The notes beneath the pieces are model-generated. The model was not told where the DNA came from and searched no databases. It saw only the letters and a program-made list of their open reading frames with translations. DNA of 64,000 bases, from contig JAWLAZ010000001.1 in the NCBI GenBank assembly GCA_041395205.1, positions 434,001 through 498,000 of the forward strand, read 5' to 3'. Origin of the DNA: JAHEFU01 sp041395205 (GTDB lineage: Bacteria > 4484-113 > JAFGCY01). The position numbers were made by a program, and so were the translations under genes. Shown piece by piece: positions 18,976 to 26,464 of this stretch (its first letter is position 1; each line of letters opens with the position of its first letter).

Positions 18976-19542
18976 TCAGCCGGCCCTCCGGACCCTGTGG
19001 CGGTAGTCCATGGCCTCCCATTCACTGCGCGTGATCTGGAAGTAGATCACGCTGACCCAGTCCCCCCGCCGGTAATGGCAGCAGGGGCGGATCCCCAGGC
19101 AGCGCATCCCGCACAGCTCCAGCCCGCGGCGGGCCCGCTCGTGCGTCCAGACGGTGTCCGCCATCACGGTCTGCAGTGGATGGTTCTCGAACAGCATGCT
19201 GATCAGCAGCTGCTTGGCCTCCATCCCGAAACCGCGCCGCTGATGCTCGGGACGGATGAAGGTCCCGATCCAGGCCGTCAGGCGCGGCAGCGTCAACGGG
19301 CCGACTTCCTCGTAGCCCACCACCTCGCCGCTATCCAGGCGCTCGATGCAGTACATGCGCCGGCCGTTCTCCGAGATCATGCCGTTGTCAGCATAGTCCC
19401 GCCGCACGGCGGGCACGGTTTCATGGTAGGGACCCCAGTGCGCATTCGGCGTGCGGTTCTCCTCACTGAAGATCCGCAGCACCTCCTCCTCGCTCCTGAA
19501 GGGCCGCAGCCGTACGAGCTGCCCCTCATAGATCTGATGCAT
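18976..19542 (-). CDS. GNAT acyltransferase 2 of the tandem array
   Basis: 188 residues from the ATG at 19542 (AGGAG upstream); the longer open frame reaching 20040 is antisense-type read-through of GNAT 3. The acyl-CoA loop is RRGFGMEAK, followed by LFENHPLQTVMADT and RRGLELCGMRCLG. It starts LVRLRPFRSEEE like its relatives and ends MDYRHRVRRAG. The gap to GNAT 3 is 2 nt, so the genes are co-translated. Confidence 0.83.
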   Translation of the reverse strand: MHQIYEGQLVRLRPFRSEEEVLRIFSEENRTPNAHWGPYHETVPAVRRDYADNGMISENGRRMYCIERLDSGEVVGYEEVGPLTLPRLTAWIGTFIRPEHQRRGFGMEAKQLLISMLFENHPLQTVMADTVWTHERARRGLELCGMRCLGIRPCCHYRRGDWVSVIYFQITRSEWEAMDYRHRVRRAG

Positions 19543-19544
19543 GT

Positions 19545-20102
19545 TCAACTCCTGGCAACCCCGTGCCGGTAATCCATTGACAGCCAGTCGCACCGGCTGA
19601 TTGCGTAGAAGAGCTTGGCGACGTGCCGTCCGCAGCTGAAGTGCGCCGCGGGCTTGTGCCCGATGTAGCGCATCCCGCAGCGCTCCAGGCCGCGGATCGC
19701 CGCCGTATGGCCCTCGAGGGTCACGGCGTAGAGCGTGTCCAGCGGCAGGTTCTCGAACAGGCAGCAGGCCGCGAGCTGCTTGGCCTCCGAGCCGAAGCCG
19801 CGCCGGCGCCAGGCCCCGAACAGATGCGTGCCCGTCCAGTAGCTGAGCAGGTCGCTGTGCAGGTTCAGGTAGCCCGCCATGCGGTTGCCGGCAAGTTCCT
19901 CGATGGCCCAGGTCAGGCCCTGCTCCAGATCCAGCCCGCCATTGGCGCTGTAGCGCACGGCGCGCATGGACGAGGCCCCGTGCCAGGGACCCCAGAGCCC
20001 GGGCGGATCCTCGAGGCTGCTGAGTGTGATCCTGGCCCATTCAGCTTCGCTGGCAACGGGCCGGATCCGCACCTTTTCACCCGTGTAAGTGGTGTACATC
20101 AT
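19545..20102 (-). CDS. GNAT acyltransferase 3 of the tandem array
   Basis: 185 residues, starting MMYTTYTGEKVRIRPV with AGGAG upstream. The acyl-CoA loop is RRRGFGSEAK; LFENLPLDTLYAVT and IRGLERCGMRYIG follow, ending MDYRHGVARS. It differs from the others in the middle (EQGLTWAIEELAGNRM), where the acceptor-binding loop should be. It directly abuts GNAT 4. Confidence 0.83.
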   Translation of the reverse strand: MMYTTYTGEKVRIRPVASEAEWARITLSSLEDPPGLWGPWHGASSMRAVRYSANGGLDLEQGLTWAIEELAGNRMAGYLNLHSDLLSYWTGTHLFGAWRRRGFGSEAKQLAACCLFENLPLDTLYAVTLEGHTAAIRGLERCGMRYIGHKPAAHFSCGRHVAKLFYAISRCDWLSMDYRHGVARS

Positions 20103-20657
20103 TCAGCTCCTGACAACCGCATGGCGGTAGTCCATCCGCTCCCATGCACTGCGCAGGAGCTGGAAATACAGTGTGTCAACATGGCGTCCGCGCACGAAGT
20201 GTGAGAGCCGGGTGCGGCCGGCAAGGTGGAAGCCCACGGCCTCCAGCCCGGCGCGGCTGCGGGCATGCACCGAGGTGGTGTCGGCCCAGAGTGACTCAAG
20301 CGGGAAGTTCTCAAACAGGAAGCACATGGCCAGCAGCTTGGCCTCGCGGCCGAAGCCCCGGCTCATCTGCGCCGGGATGATCCCCGTGGCCGGGAAGGCC
20401 GCGAGCTGCCAGCGGCCGATGCCGCAGTATTCCAGCCCGACGAACTCACCGTTGTCAGTGCGCTCGATCGCGAAGGCGAAGCTGTCCACGAAAGTTGCCA
20501 GGCGCTGACACTCGGAGGCACTGCGCGCCGCCACATCCCACTGGATGCCCAGGTGCTCATTGGGCGAGACCGCGTAGCTGCGCACATAGGCGGCGAACTC
20601 CGCCTCAGAGGCGAAGGGCCTGATCCGTACTCTTTCTCCCGTGTAGGTTGTATACAT
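20103..20657 (-). CDS. GNAT acyltransferase 4 of the tandem array
   Basis: The ATG at 20657 gives 184 residues; an upstream TTG would overlap GNAT 5. The Shine-Dalgarno lies inside the end of GNAT 5. The N-terminus MYTTYTGERVRIRPFASEAE is nearly identical to GNATs 3 and 5, marking a recent triplication. The acyl-CoA loop is SRGFGREAK, then LFENFPLESLWADT and GLEAVGFHLAG. Confidence 0.84.
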   Translation of the reverse strand: MYTTYTGERVRIRPFASEAEFAAYVRSYAVSPNEHLGIQWDVAARSASECQRLATFVDSFAFAIERTDNGEFVGLEYCGIGRWQLAAFPATGIIPAQMSRGFGREAKLLAMCFLFENFPLESLWADTTSVHARSRAGLEAVGFHLAGRTRLSHFVRGRHVDTLYFQLLRSAWERMDYRHAVVRS

Positions 20658-20659
20658 GC

Positions 20660-21214
20660 TCAACTCCTGGCAACCCCGTTCCGGTAGAACATCCTTACCC
20701 AGTCTTCCCGCAGCAGCTGGTACCAGACCTGGCCCTCATTCTCCCCCAGGGATGGGAAGGCGCAGGCCTGGATCCCGGCGAAGCGATAGCCGATCGCCTC
20801 CAGCCCGGCAATGGCACGGCAGTGGGTTGACACCGTGTCAGACCACAGAGACTCGATTGGGAAATTCTCGAACATGTGGCAGCTGGCCAGCAGCTTGGCT
20901 TCACGGCCGAAACCGTTGTGCCAGTGCTGCTCCAGCAGGCCTGTGCCGGTGAAGCCGCTGAGCTGCCAGCGGCCCAGCCCGCAGGTGATCACCCCCGCCA
21001 GCTCCTGTGTGTCCAGCCTGTCAACGGCGAAGCGGGAGACCGTCTCCTCCGTCGGAAACAGGTTCCAGACATGCCGGGCCGAGTTGGCAAAGTACCACTG
21101 CGGGCCACGGTGGGCATTCGGCACCACTGCGTACTCGCGCGTGAAGCCGGCCCATTCCGCCTCAGAGGCGAAGGGTCTGATCCGCACCAGCTGTCCCGTG
21201 TATGTTGTGTACAT
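20660..21214 (-). CDS. GNAT acyltransferase 5 of the tandem array
   Basis: 184 residues starting MYTTYTGQLVRIRPFASEAE. The acyl-CoA loop is HNGFGREAK, followed by MFENFPIESLWSDT and GLEAIGYRFAG, ending FYRNGVARS. It has the leader GGAGTGAGCA-ATG shared with GNATs 6 and 7. It is the first gene of the tightly packed half (GNATs 5 to 1); upstream lies a composite repeat element. Confidence 0.84.
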   Translation of the reverse strand: MYTTYTGQLVRIRPFASEAEWAGFTREYAVVPNAHRGPQWYFANSARHVWNLFPTEETVSRFAVDRLDTQELAGVITCGLGRWQLSGFTGTGLLEQHWHNGFGREAKLLASCHMFENFPIESLWSDTVSTHCRAIAGLEAIGYRFAGIQACAFPSLGENEGQVWYQLLREDWVRMFYRNGVARS

Positions 21215-21228
21215 TGCTCACTCCGCTC

Positions 21229-21378
21229 GAGGACGTAGGACCTGGGTTGTAGTGGGGAGGGCTTGTGTCATGCCTCCGGCATGACCCTCGACCTGATGGT
21301 CACGCCAAGCGTGACAACCACACTGCATCCGTAATCACTGCTCCTCATCTGCTACAACCTACAACCCGGATCCAAGGT
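21229..21378. repeat. Composite inverted-repeat element (copy A)
   Basis: Arms GGACGTAGGACCTGGG and CTACAACCTACAACCC surround hairpins GTCATGCC-TCC-GGCATGAC and GTCACGC-CAA-GCGTGAC. It lies between GNAT 5 and GNAT 6. The outer part next to GNAT 6 changes to the CAGTGGTCAG word family. Confidence 0.65.
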
Positions 21379-21395
21379 CCTGAACTGACAACTCA

Positions 21396-21953
21396 TTACT
21401 GGCCCCTGACCACTGTTTCCCTGATCGGCAATTTCTCCCAGTCCTCACGCATGATCTGGTACTTCACCCTGGCAACGCGCGTGCCCCGGTGCCGGAAGGC
21501 GCAGGGGATCGTGCCCACATGCCTGAAGCCGATGGCCTCAAGTCCGGCCCGGGCCCGGGTGTGCACTGCCAGGGTGTCGGCCCAGACGGATTCGATCGCG
21601 AAGTTCTCGAACAGGTGGCAGATTGACAGCAGCTTGGCCTCGCGGCCGAAGCCCTGGTGCCAGTGCTCCCGCAGGATCTCCGTGCCGACGCTGGCCGCCA
21701 GCTGGTAGGTGCCGAGCACGGCACTGACCCAGCCGATGGCCTCGCCGCTGTCCAGCCGCTCGATGCAGAAGCGCTCCGCCGCATCATGCGAGATCGAGTT
21801 GCCAAAGCGCTTCTGGCTCCTGATCGCGCGGTGCCAGTCGTCACCCCAGAAATCACTGAGCGTGATGAACTGGCGGCTGGAGAACTGCCAGAGCTCCTCC
21901 GCATCGCGGAAGGGCCGCAGCTTCACTCTCTCACCAGTGTAGACAACATGCAT
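21396..21953 (-). CDS. GNAT acyltransferase 6 of the tandem array
   Basis: 185 residues starting MHVVYTGERVKLRPF. The acyl-CoA loop is HQGFGREAK; LFENFAIESVWADT and GLEAIGFRHVG follow. The ending VVRGQ and stop TAA derive from a GGTCAG-type repeat arm. The middle segment (WGDDWHRAIRSQKRFGNS) differs strongly from its neighbours, consistent with a different acceptor (inference). Confidence 0.83.
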   Translation of the reverse strand: MHVVYTGERVKLRPFRDAEELWQFSSRQFITLSDFWGDDWHRAIRSQKRFGNSISHDAAERFCIERLDSGEAIGWVSAVLGTYQLAASVGTEILREHWHQGFGREAKLLSICHLFENFAIESVWADTLAVHTRARAGLEAIGFRHVGTIPCAFRHRGTRVARVKYQIMREDWEKLPIRETVVRGQ

Positions 21954-21963
21954 TGCTCACTCC

Positions 21964-22090
21964 TGTCGAGGATCTAGGAGCTAGGTTGTAGGACATAGGG
22001 TAGGTGTCGAGCTTCGCTCGACCTGAATAACCAGGGTGACGCGGAGCGTCACACAAACCCTACACCCGACAACCTAGCTCCTACACCCTC
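21964..22090. repeat. Composite element with three contiguous hairpins (copy B)
   Basis: Outer arms carry TAGGAGCTAGGTTGTAGG and its complement. Inside, end to end, are GTCGAGC-TTC-GCTCGAC (22006-22022), a weaker CCTG/CAGG stem (22022-22035) and GTGACGC-GGA-GCGTCAC (22036-22052). The right arm runs into GNAT 7. Confidence 0.75.
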
Positions 22091-22646
22091 GCTTCACTGT
22101 ATTCCGGATTGGCATGCGCTCCCAGTCCTCACGCATGATCTGGTAGAGCGGCACGGCGACCTGCCGGCCGGCATGCCAGTGGATGCAGGGATACAGCCCG
22201 ATCCGCCGCATCCCGACCGCCAGCAGTCCGGCCTGGGCCCGCAGGTGTTCAGCCGTGGTGTCCGCCCAGACGGTCTGGATCGGGAAGCTCTCGAACAGGT
22301 GGCAGAGCATCAGCAGCTTGGCCTCACGGCCGAAACCTCTGCTCCAGTGCCGCCTGTCAATCACCGTTCCGAGCCAGGTTGCCAGCCGGCCGGCCGCGGG
22401 TACGCCGAAGCTCTCGATGCCGATGCATTCACCCGTGTCCAGCCGCTCGATCGCCAGGCTGTTCTCACCCTTGTCATCCAGCAGTTCTCCGTTGCTGAAC
22501 TCACGGTCCAGTTTGCTGGCAACTGTGTGGTACGGCCCCCAGAAGGGGCTGTAGCTGAATTCGTGCGAGGCCTGCAGCTGTTGCCATTCCTGCAGGTCCC
22601 GCACCGGCCGCAGCCTGACCAGTTCACCCGTATAGACATTGTTCAT
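22074..22646 (-). CDS. GNAT acyltransferase 7 of the tandem array
   Basis: 190 residues starting MNNVYTGELVRLRPV, with GGAGTGAGCA before the ATG. The acyl-CoA loop is SRGFGREAK, then LFESFPIQTVWADT and GLLAVGMRRIG. The C-terminal GCRS and TAG stop are read from the repeat arm; GNAT 8 has the same GCRS for the same reason. Confidence 0.83.
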   Translation of the reverse strand: MNNVYTGELVRLRPVRDLQEWQQLQASHEFSYSPFWGPYHTVASKLDREFSNGELLDDKGENSLAIERLDTGECIGIESFGVPAAGRLATWLGTVIDRRHWSRGFGREAKLLMLCHLFESFPIQTVWADTTAEHLRAQAGLLAVGMRRIGLYPCIHWHAGRQVAVPLYQIMREDWERMPIRNTVKRGCRS

Positions 22647-22663
22647 TGCTCACTCCACATGAG

Positions 22664-22790
22664 GATCCAGGAGCTTGGTTGTAGGAGCTAGGGAATGTGT
22701 CGAGCTTCGCTCGACCATGATATTCATGGTGACGCGGAGCGTCACACAAACCCTACACCCTATAACCTAGCTCCTACACCCTCGCTTCAC
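22664..22790. repeat. Composite element with three contiguous hairpins (copy C)
   Basis: Hairpins are GTCGAGC-TTC-GCTCGAC (22699-22715), CCATGA-TAT-TCATGG (22115-equivalent position, 22715-22729) and GTGACGC-GGA-GCGTCAC (22729-22745). The outer arms again carry TAGGAGCT and its complement, and the right arm enters GNAT 8. Confidence 0.78.
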
Positions 22791-23333
22791 CGTCTGCCTG
22801 ATCGGCAGTGCTTCCCAGTCGCTGCGCAGCAGCTGGTAGTCCATTATGTCAACGTAGCGCCCGTGCCAGTGGTACCGGCGCAGGCGGCCGGCCAGCCGGA
22901 AACCGCAGGCCAGCAATCCGCGCGAGGCGGGTTCATGCTCAGCGGTGGTCCCGGCCCAGACCGACTGCACGGGGTAGTTCTCGAACAGGTGGCAGAGCTT
23001 CAGCAGCTTCGCCTCCCGTCCGAGTCCGCGGCCCCAGTGCGACTCCGTCACGAAGGTTGCCAGCCAGCTGGAGAGGTCCGTTCCCGCTGGCGTGCCATGC
23101 AGGGACAGGCCGGCCACACTGCCGTCGCTGAGGTCCTCGATCGCATGGCAGGCATCCTCGCCGCCCAGCAGACCATCTGTCTCGAATGTCCGCCGCAGCG
23201 CAGGCTCACTGCAGTGCCAGGGACCCCAGAAGGCATTCATCTGCAGGTCCCGCCGGTCCAGCAGCTGCATGTACTCATCCAGGTCCCTGAAGGGCCTGAG
23301 CCTGACGAGCTCCCCTGTATAGACAACGTGCAT
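22767..23333 (-). CDS. GNAT acyltransferase 8 of the tandem array
   Basis: 188 residues from the ATG at 23333 (GGAGAGAGCA upstream); a TTG four codons earlier is rejected. The acyl-CoA loop is GRGLGREAK, followed by LFENYPVQSVWAGT and GLLACGFRLAG. It ends KRGCRS, the last codons and stop coming from the repeat arm. Confidence 0.83.
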   Translation of the reverse strand: MHVVYTGELVRLRPFRDLDEYMQLLDRRDLQMNAFWGPWHCSEPALRRTFETDGLLGGEDACHAIEDLSDGSVAGLSLHGTPAGTDLSSWLATFVTESHWGRGLGREAKLLKLCHLFENYPVQSVWAGTTAEHEPASRGLLACGFRLAGRLRRYHWHGRYVDIMDYQLLRSDWEALPIRQTVKRGCRS

Positions 23334-23345
23334 TGCTCTCTCCAA

Positions 23346-23442
23346 TAGTGATCAGAAGTCAGTGGTCAGAAGTCAGATCAGACTGACCTATCAAAGCTTT
23401 CCACTGACCACAGACCACTGACCACTGACCACTGACTACTGA
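23346..23442. repeat. Inverted repeat built of CAGTGGTCAG words
   Basis: Left arm: repeated AGAAGTCAGTGGTCAG. Right arm: repeated ACTGACCACTGACCACTG and variants. It is a second arm family with the same placement between GNAT genes, and its right end supplies the VVRGQ-stop of GNAT 9. Confidence 0.7.
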
Positions 23443-24009
23443 CTACTGACCTCTCACCACTTTCTGCCTGATCGGCAGCTGTTGCCATTCATCGCGCAGG
23501 ATCCTGTAGCAGGGTGATGGCAACAGCCTGACGCGCTTGTACAGATAGCCATGGTGCTTGCCGGCAAGCCGCATACCGCAGGCCTCGAGCCCGGCCTTGG
23601 CCCGGCTGTGCTCGTCCGTGGTGTCCGCCCAGACGCATTCGATGGGGTAGTTCTCGAACAGGTAGCAGAGGTTCAGGAGCTTGGCCTCACGGCCGAAACC
23701 CTGGCCCCAGTGCTGCCTGGCAACGATCGTACCGAGCCAGGTGTTCGTGCGCGTTGCATTCATCGCGCCGTACTCCTCGAAGCCGACGGCCTCGCCGGTA
23801 TCCAGGCGCTCGATCGCGAAGCAGGAGTACTCGTCCGTGGACAGCATCCCGCCCGGCTCGAACTCCCTTCGCTTCTGGAGCTCCGGCCAGTGCCAGTCCC
23901 CCCAGAATTCGTTGAAGCTGCTTTCCATGTCCGTCTGCACCTTCATCCATTCATCGAGGTCCCTGAAGGGCCTGATCCGGGTCCGCTCACCCGTGTACAC
24001 AACATGCAT
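23443..24009 (-). CDS. GNAT acyltransferase 9 of the tandem array
   Basis: 188 residues starting MHVVYTGERTRIRPF. The acyl-CoA loop is GQGFGREAK, then LFENYPIECVWADT and GLEACGMRLAG, ending KVVRGQ. The ending equals that of GNAT 6 although the genes are not adjacent, because both read into the same repeat type. Its leader is again GGAGTGAGCA. Confidence 0.83.
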   Translation of the reverse strand: MHVVYTGERTRIRPFRDLDEWMKVQTDMESSFNEFWGDWHWPELQKRREFEPGGMLSTDEYSCFAIERLDTGEAVGFEEYGAMNATRTNTWLGTIVARQHWGQGFGREAKLLNLCYLFENYPIECVWADTTDEHSRAKAGLEACGMRLAGKHHGYLYKRVRLLPSPCYRILRDEWQQLPIRQKVVRGQ

Positions 24010-24011
24010 TG

Positions 24012-24146
24012 CTCACTCCTGTTGAGGATCTAGGAGCTAGGTTGTAGGGAGTAGTGAATGTGTCGAGCTTCGCTCGACCTTGATAATCAAGGTGACGCGA
24101 AGCGTCACACCAGCCCTACACCCTACAACCCAGCTCCTACAACCTT
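24012..24146. repeat. Composite element with three contiguous hairpins (copy D)
   Basis: Hairpins are GTCGAGC-TTC-GCTCGAC (24062-24078), CCTTGA-TAA-TCAAGG (24078-24092) and GTGACGC-GAA-GCGTCAC (24092-24108). Outer arms match copies B and C. The right arm encodes the C-terminal GAGL and stop of GNAT 10. Confidence 0.78.
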
Positions 24147-24677
24147 CTTCCATTCACTCCGTGTGATCCCGCAGTAGACGATCCCCGTCCACTTGCCGCG
24201 GGAGTACCAGTTGACCCGGGTCCGGCCCAGCTCACGCATCCCGCAGCTCAGCATCCCGCCGATCGCCGCCTGATGGCTGGCCAGCGTCCCGCCATAGACC
24301 ATCTCCACCGGGAAGTTGTCAAACAGCAGCTTCAGCGCCAGCAGCTTGGCCTCGCGGCCATAGCCCCTGCGCCAGTGCGGCTCGAGAATCATCGTGCCGA
24401 TCTCCGTACCCGTCCGGCTGCCCGTCGGGAAGCGCAGCACCTCGTATCCCACCAGTTCCTGCCCATCAACCGTTTCGATTGCCAGGAAGGAGAAGTAGTG
24501 CGACTCATCCAGCATCCCGCAGCGGGACCAGTCCTGCTCAAGTGAGGACAGTGCCGTCCAGCCGTAGCCCCACCAGTCGTCGCGCTGCATCCACAGCTCA
24601 TGGTTGAGCTGTGCATACTCCGCGGCGCTGGCAAAGGGCCTGAGCCTGACGAGCCTGCCTTCGATTGTCATCTGCAT
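24123..24677 (-). CDS. GNAT acyltransferase 10 of the tandem array
   Basis: 184 residues starting MQMTIEGRLVRLRPF. The acyl-CoA loop is RRGYGREAK, followed by LFDNFPVEMVYGGT and GGMLSCGMRELG. It is closest to GNATs 1 and 2 in its second half (ITRSEWK versus ISREQWQ). The ending VVGAGL comes from the repeat arm. Upstream lies a long repeat before GNAT 11. Confidence 0.83.
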   Translation of the reverse strand: MQMTIEGRLVRLRPFASAAEYAQLNHELWMQRDDWWGYGWTALSSLEQDWSRCGMLDESHYFSFLAIETVDGQELVGYEVLRFPTGSRTGTEIGTMILEPHWRRGYGREAKLLALKLLFDNFPVEMVYGGTLASHQAAIGGMLSCGMRELGRTRVNWYSRGKWTGIVYCGITRSEWKKVVGAGL

Positions 24678-24698
24678 AACAGTGCTCCTTCGGAACAG

Positions 24699-24853
24699 TC
24701 AGTGGTGAGTAGGCAGTAGGCAGTTGGCAGTAAGCAGTTGGCAGTGGTCAGTAGTCAGTGGTCAGTAGTCAGTGGTCAGACTGAATCCTTCCTGCCAACT
24801 GCCCACTGCCAACTGCCTACTGCTTACTGTTTACTGCCTACTGACTACTGTCC
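24699..24853. repeat. Long inverted repeat of CAGTTGGCAG / CAGTGGTCAG words
   Basis: The left half repeats GTAGGCAGTTGGCAG and GTCAGTAGTCAGTGGTC. The right half is the complement (CCAACTGCCCACTGCC). It can form a long hairpin with a loop near 24782. Its right end supplies the GQ-stop of GNAT 11. Confidence 0.7.
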
Positions 24854-25426
24854 AGCGAATTCCCGCCGCTGCTGCTCGGCCAGTTCCCGGTAGGCCGGGG
24901 CGATCCAGCCGTAATGGTGCACCGCCACCGGCTCGCCGAGCCACATCTGCATGCGCTCGAATACCACCTCCAGCTCATAGCCGCAGTCCTTCAGCCAGCC
25001 GGCCTTGGCGGCTTCCGGCTCGATGATCTCGCAGCCGATCCGCACGGGGTCGTGCCAGTCCATCATCAGCGACTCATAGGCCTTCAGCAGGTCGATGCCG
25101 ACGGCGTCACGGTCCGCGATGTTGTCATCGACATGCACCGTGGTCCAGTAGACGCGGTTCTGGCCGCGCTGGATCAGGAAGCCCACCACGCCGCCGGCCC
25201 TGCGCACCGCGACGTAGTACTTCTCCCCGCTGCTCCACAGCCCGGGGTCCTTCTCGTCCTCGAACTTCTTCTTCAGCCGCTGCAGGGTCCAGGGCGTGGG
25301 CTTGCGTTCGCAGGGGTTCTGCGCCATCAGCGGGGCCAGCTGCTCAAGGTCCTTCTCAAGCACGGGGCGCAGCACGATATGCTCGCCCTCCACGAAGCCG
25401 CGTTCGGTATTTGCGTTGTCAGTCAT
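24845..25426 (-). CDS. Divergent GNAT acyltransferase 11
   Basis: 193 residues with GGGAG upstream of the ATG. It keeps the N-terminal GEHIVLRPVLEKDL and a Val-rich strand before an acyl-CoA region, but the classical RxxGxG loop is degenerate (RDAVGIDLLKAYE). It also lacks the LFENFP helix of the other ten. The strand CGYELEV aligns with CGMRxxG of the array. It may be an older family member with different specificity. It sits between the ABC ATPase and the array, so it belongs to the same transcription unit. Confidence 0.72.
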   Translation of the reverse strand: MTDNANTERGFVEGEHIVLRPVLEKDLEQLAPLMAQNPCERKPTPWTLQRLKKKFEDEKDPGLWSSGEKYYVAVRRAGGVVGFLIQRGQNRVYWTTVHVDDNIADRDAVGIDLLKAYESLMMDWHDPVRIGCEIIEPEAAKAGWLKDCGYELEVVFERMQMWLGEPVAVHHYGWIAPAYRELAEQQRREFAGQ

Positions 25427-25492
25427 TTCCGTTCTCCCTTGTAATCCTGTTGGCCCGGCGGATACTCCCGCAGGGCGTTGTCATCATTGTTG

Positions 25493-26464
25493 TCAGGACT
25501 GGTCCACGTCCTCTTCGGCGCTCAGCCATTCGTGGCCGGTCAGTTCCATGAACACCGCCTCCATCCCCGGTGCCGCATCCCCCTGGGAGGCCTCCCCGCG
25601 CTCGATGCGCCGCATCAGCACCTGCTGCTTCAGTTCCTCCGCCGTGCCGCGGGCCACGAAACGGCCCTCCGCCATCAGCGCGATCCTGCCGCAGAGCCGC
25701 TCCACCTCGTCCATGTCATGGCTGGTGAGCAGCACCGTGGCATCATGCGTGCGCTGCAGCTCGAGGATGTAGTCCTGCACGTCACGCTTGCTGCGCGGGT
25801 CCAGGCCCGTGGTCGGCTCATCGAGCAGCAGCAGCACCGGGCTCGTCAGCAGCGCGCGGGCGATTGCCACCTTCTGCTGCATCCCGCGGCTCAGCTCCTG
25901 CATGCTGTCCGTCAGCCGGCCCTCCTCGAGCCCCAGCTTCTGGAGGATCTGCTCGGCGCGCTTCAGCGCAGACCTGTCGTCAACGCCGTAGAGCCGCGCC
26001 GCATACAGCAGGTTCTCGTTCGGCGAGAGCTTCTTGAAGAAGGCCGCATCCACGCTCACGCGGTTCAGCAGGCGCTGCACCTGGTAGGTGCTCTTCAGCG
26101 GGTCCATCCCGAACACGCGGATATCGCCGCTGCTCTGCTCCAGCAGCGTGCTGATCATGCGGATCAGCGTGCTCTTGCCGCTGCCGTTGTGCCCGACCAC
26201 GCCGAAGATCTCGCCGCGTCTGAGCGTCATGCTGATGTTGTCAACCGCCAGCTTCCTCTTCTTCGGCCGGGCGATGCCGCGCCAGACTCTGGCGAGGCCC
26301 GTGGCCGGCGGCAGCTCCTTCTTCGGCACATTGACAATGAAGTGCTTGTTGAGGCCACGGATCTCCAGCGCATCCGTGGCCGCATCCACCTGCAGCAGTT
26401 CCAGTTCCGGGTGCAGGGGCCGGTGTTCGATCGCATCCATGTTGTCATCTCCCGCGGGCTTCAC
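25493..26464 (-). CDS. ABC transporter ATP-binding protein
   Basis: 323 residues. Walker A is GHNGSGKST (91-99), the signature is LSRGMQQK (191-198), Walker B is LLLLDEP (211-217), and the H-loop is His249. An unusual insertion of basic sequence (about 47-72, WRGIARPKKRK) lies before Walker A. The type is NatA/CcmA-like, pairing with ABC-2 permeases. The GTG start overlaps the methyltransferase stop as GTGA; an alternative ATG at 26440 has GGGAG upstream. The expected partner permease is at 17457-18311, beyond the GNAT array. Confidence 0.88.
   Translation of the reverse strand: MKPAGDDNMDAIEHRPLHPELELLQVDAATDALEIRGLNKHFIVNVPKKELPPATGLARVWRGIARPKKRKLAVDNISMTLRRGEIFGVVGHNGSGKSTLIRMISTLLEQSSGDIRVFGMDPLKSTYQVQRLLNRVSVDAAFFKKLSPNENLLYAARLYGVDDRSALKRAEQILQKLGLEEGRLTDSMQELSRGMQQKVAIARALLTSPVLLLLDEPTTGLDPRSKRDVQDYILELQRTHDATVLLTSHDMDEVERLCGRIALMAEGRFVARGTAEELKQQVLMRRIERGEASQGDAAPGMEAVFMELTGHEWLSAEEDVDQS

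Noticed and set aside
18976..20040. A 354-codon fusion protein of two GNAT-like halves
   Set aside because: The first half is the wrong-frame reading of GNAT 3. A good ribosome-binding site and ATG at 19542 give the normal 188-residue GNAT.
25427..25492. A 22-codon ORF between the ABC ATPase and GNAT 11
   Set aside because: It lacks a Shine-Dalgarno, starts within 10 nt of the ATPase stop, and its composition is not distinctive.
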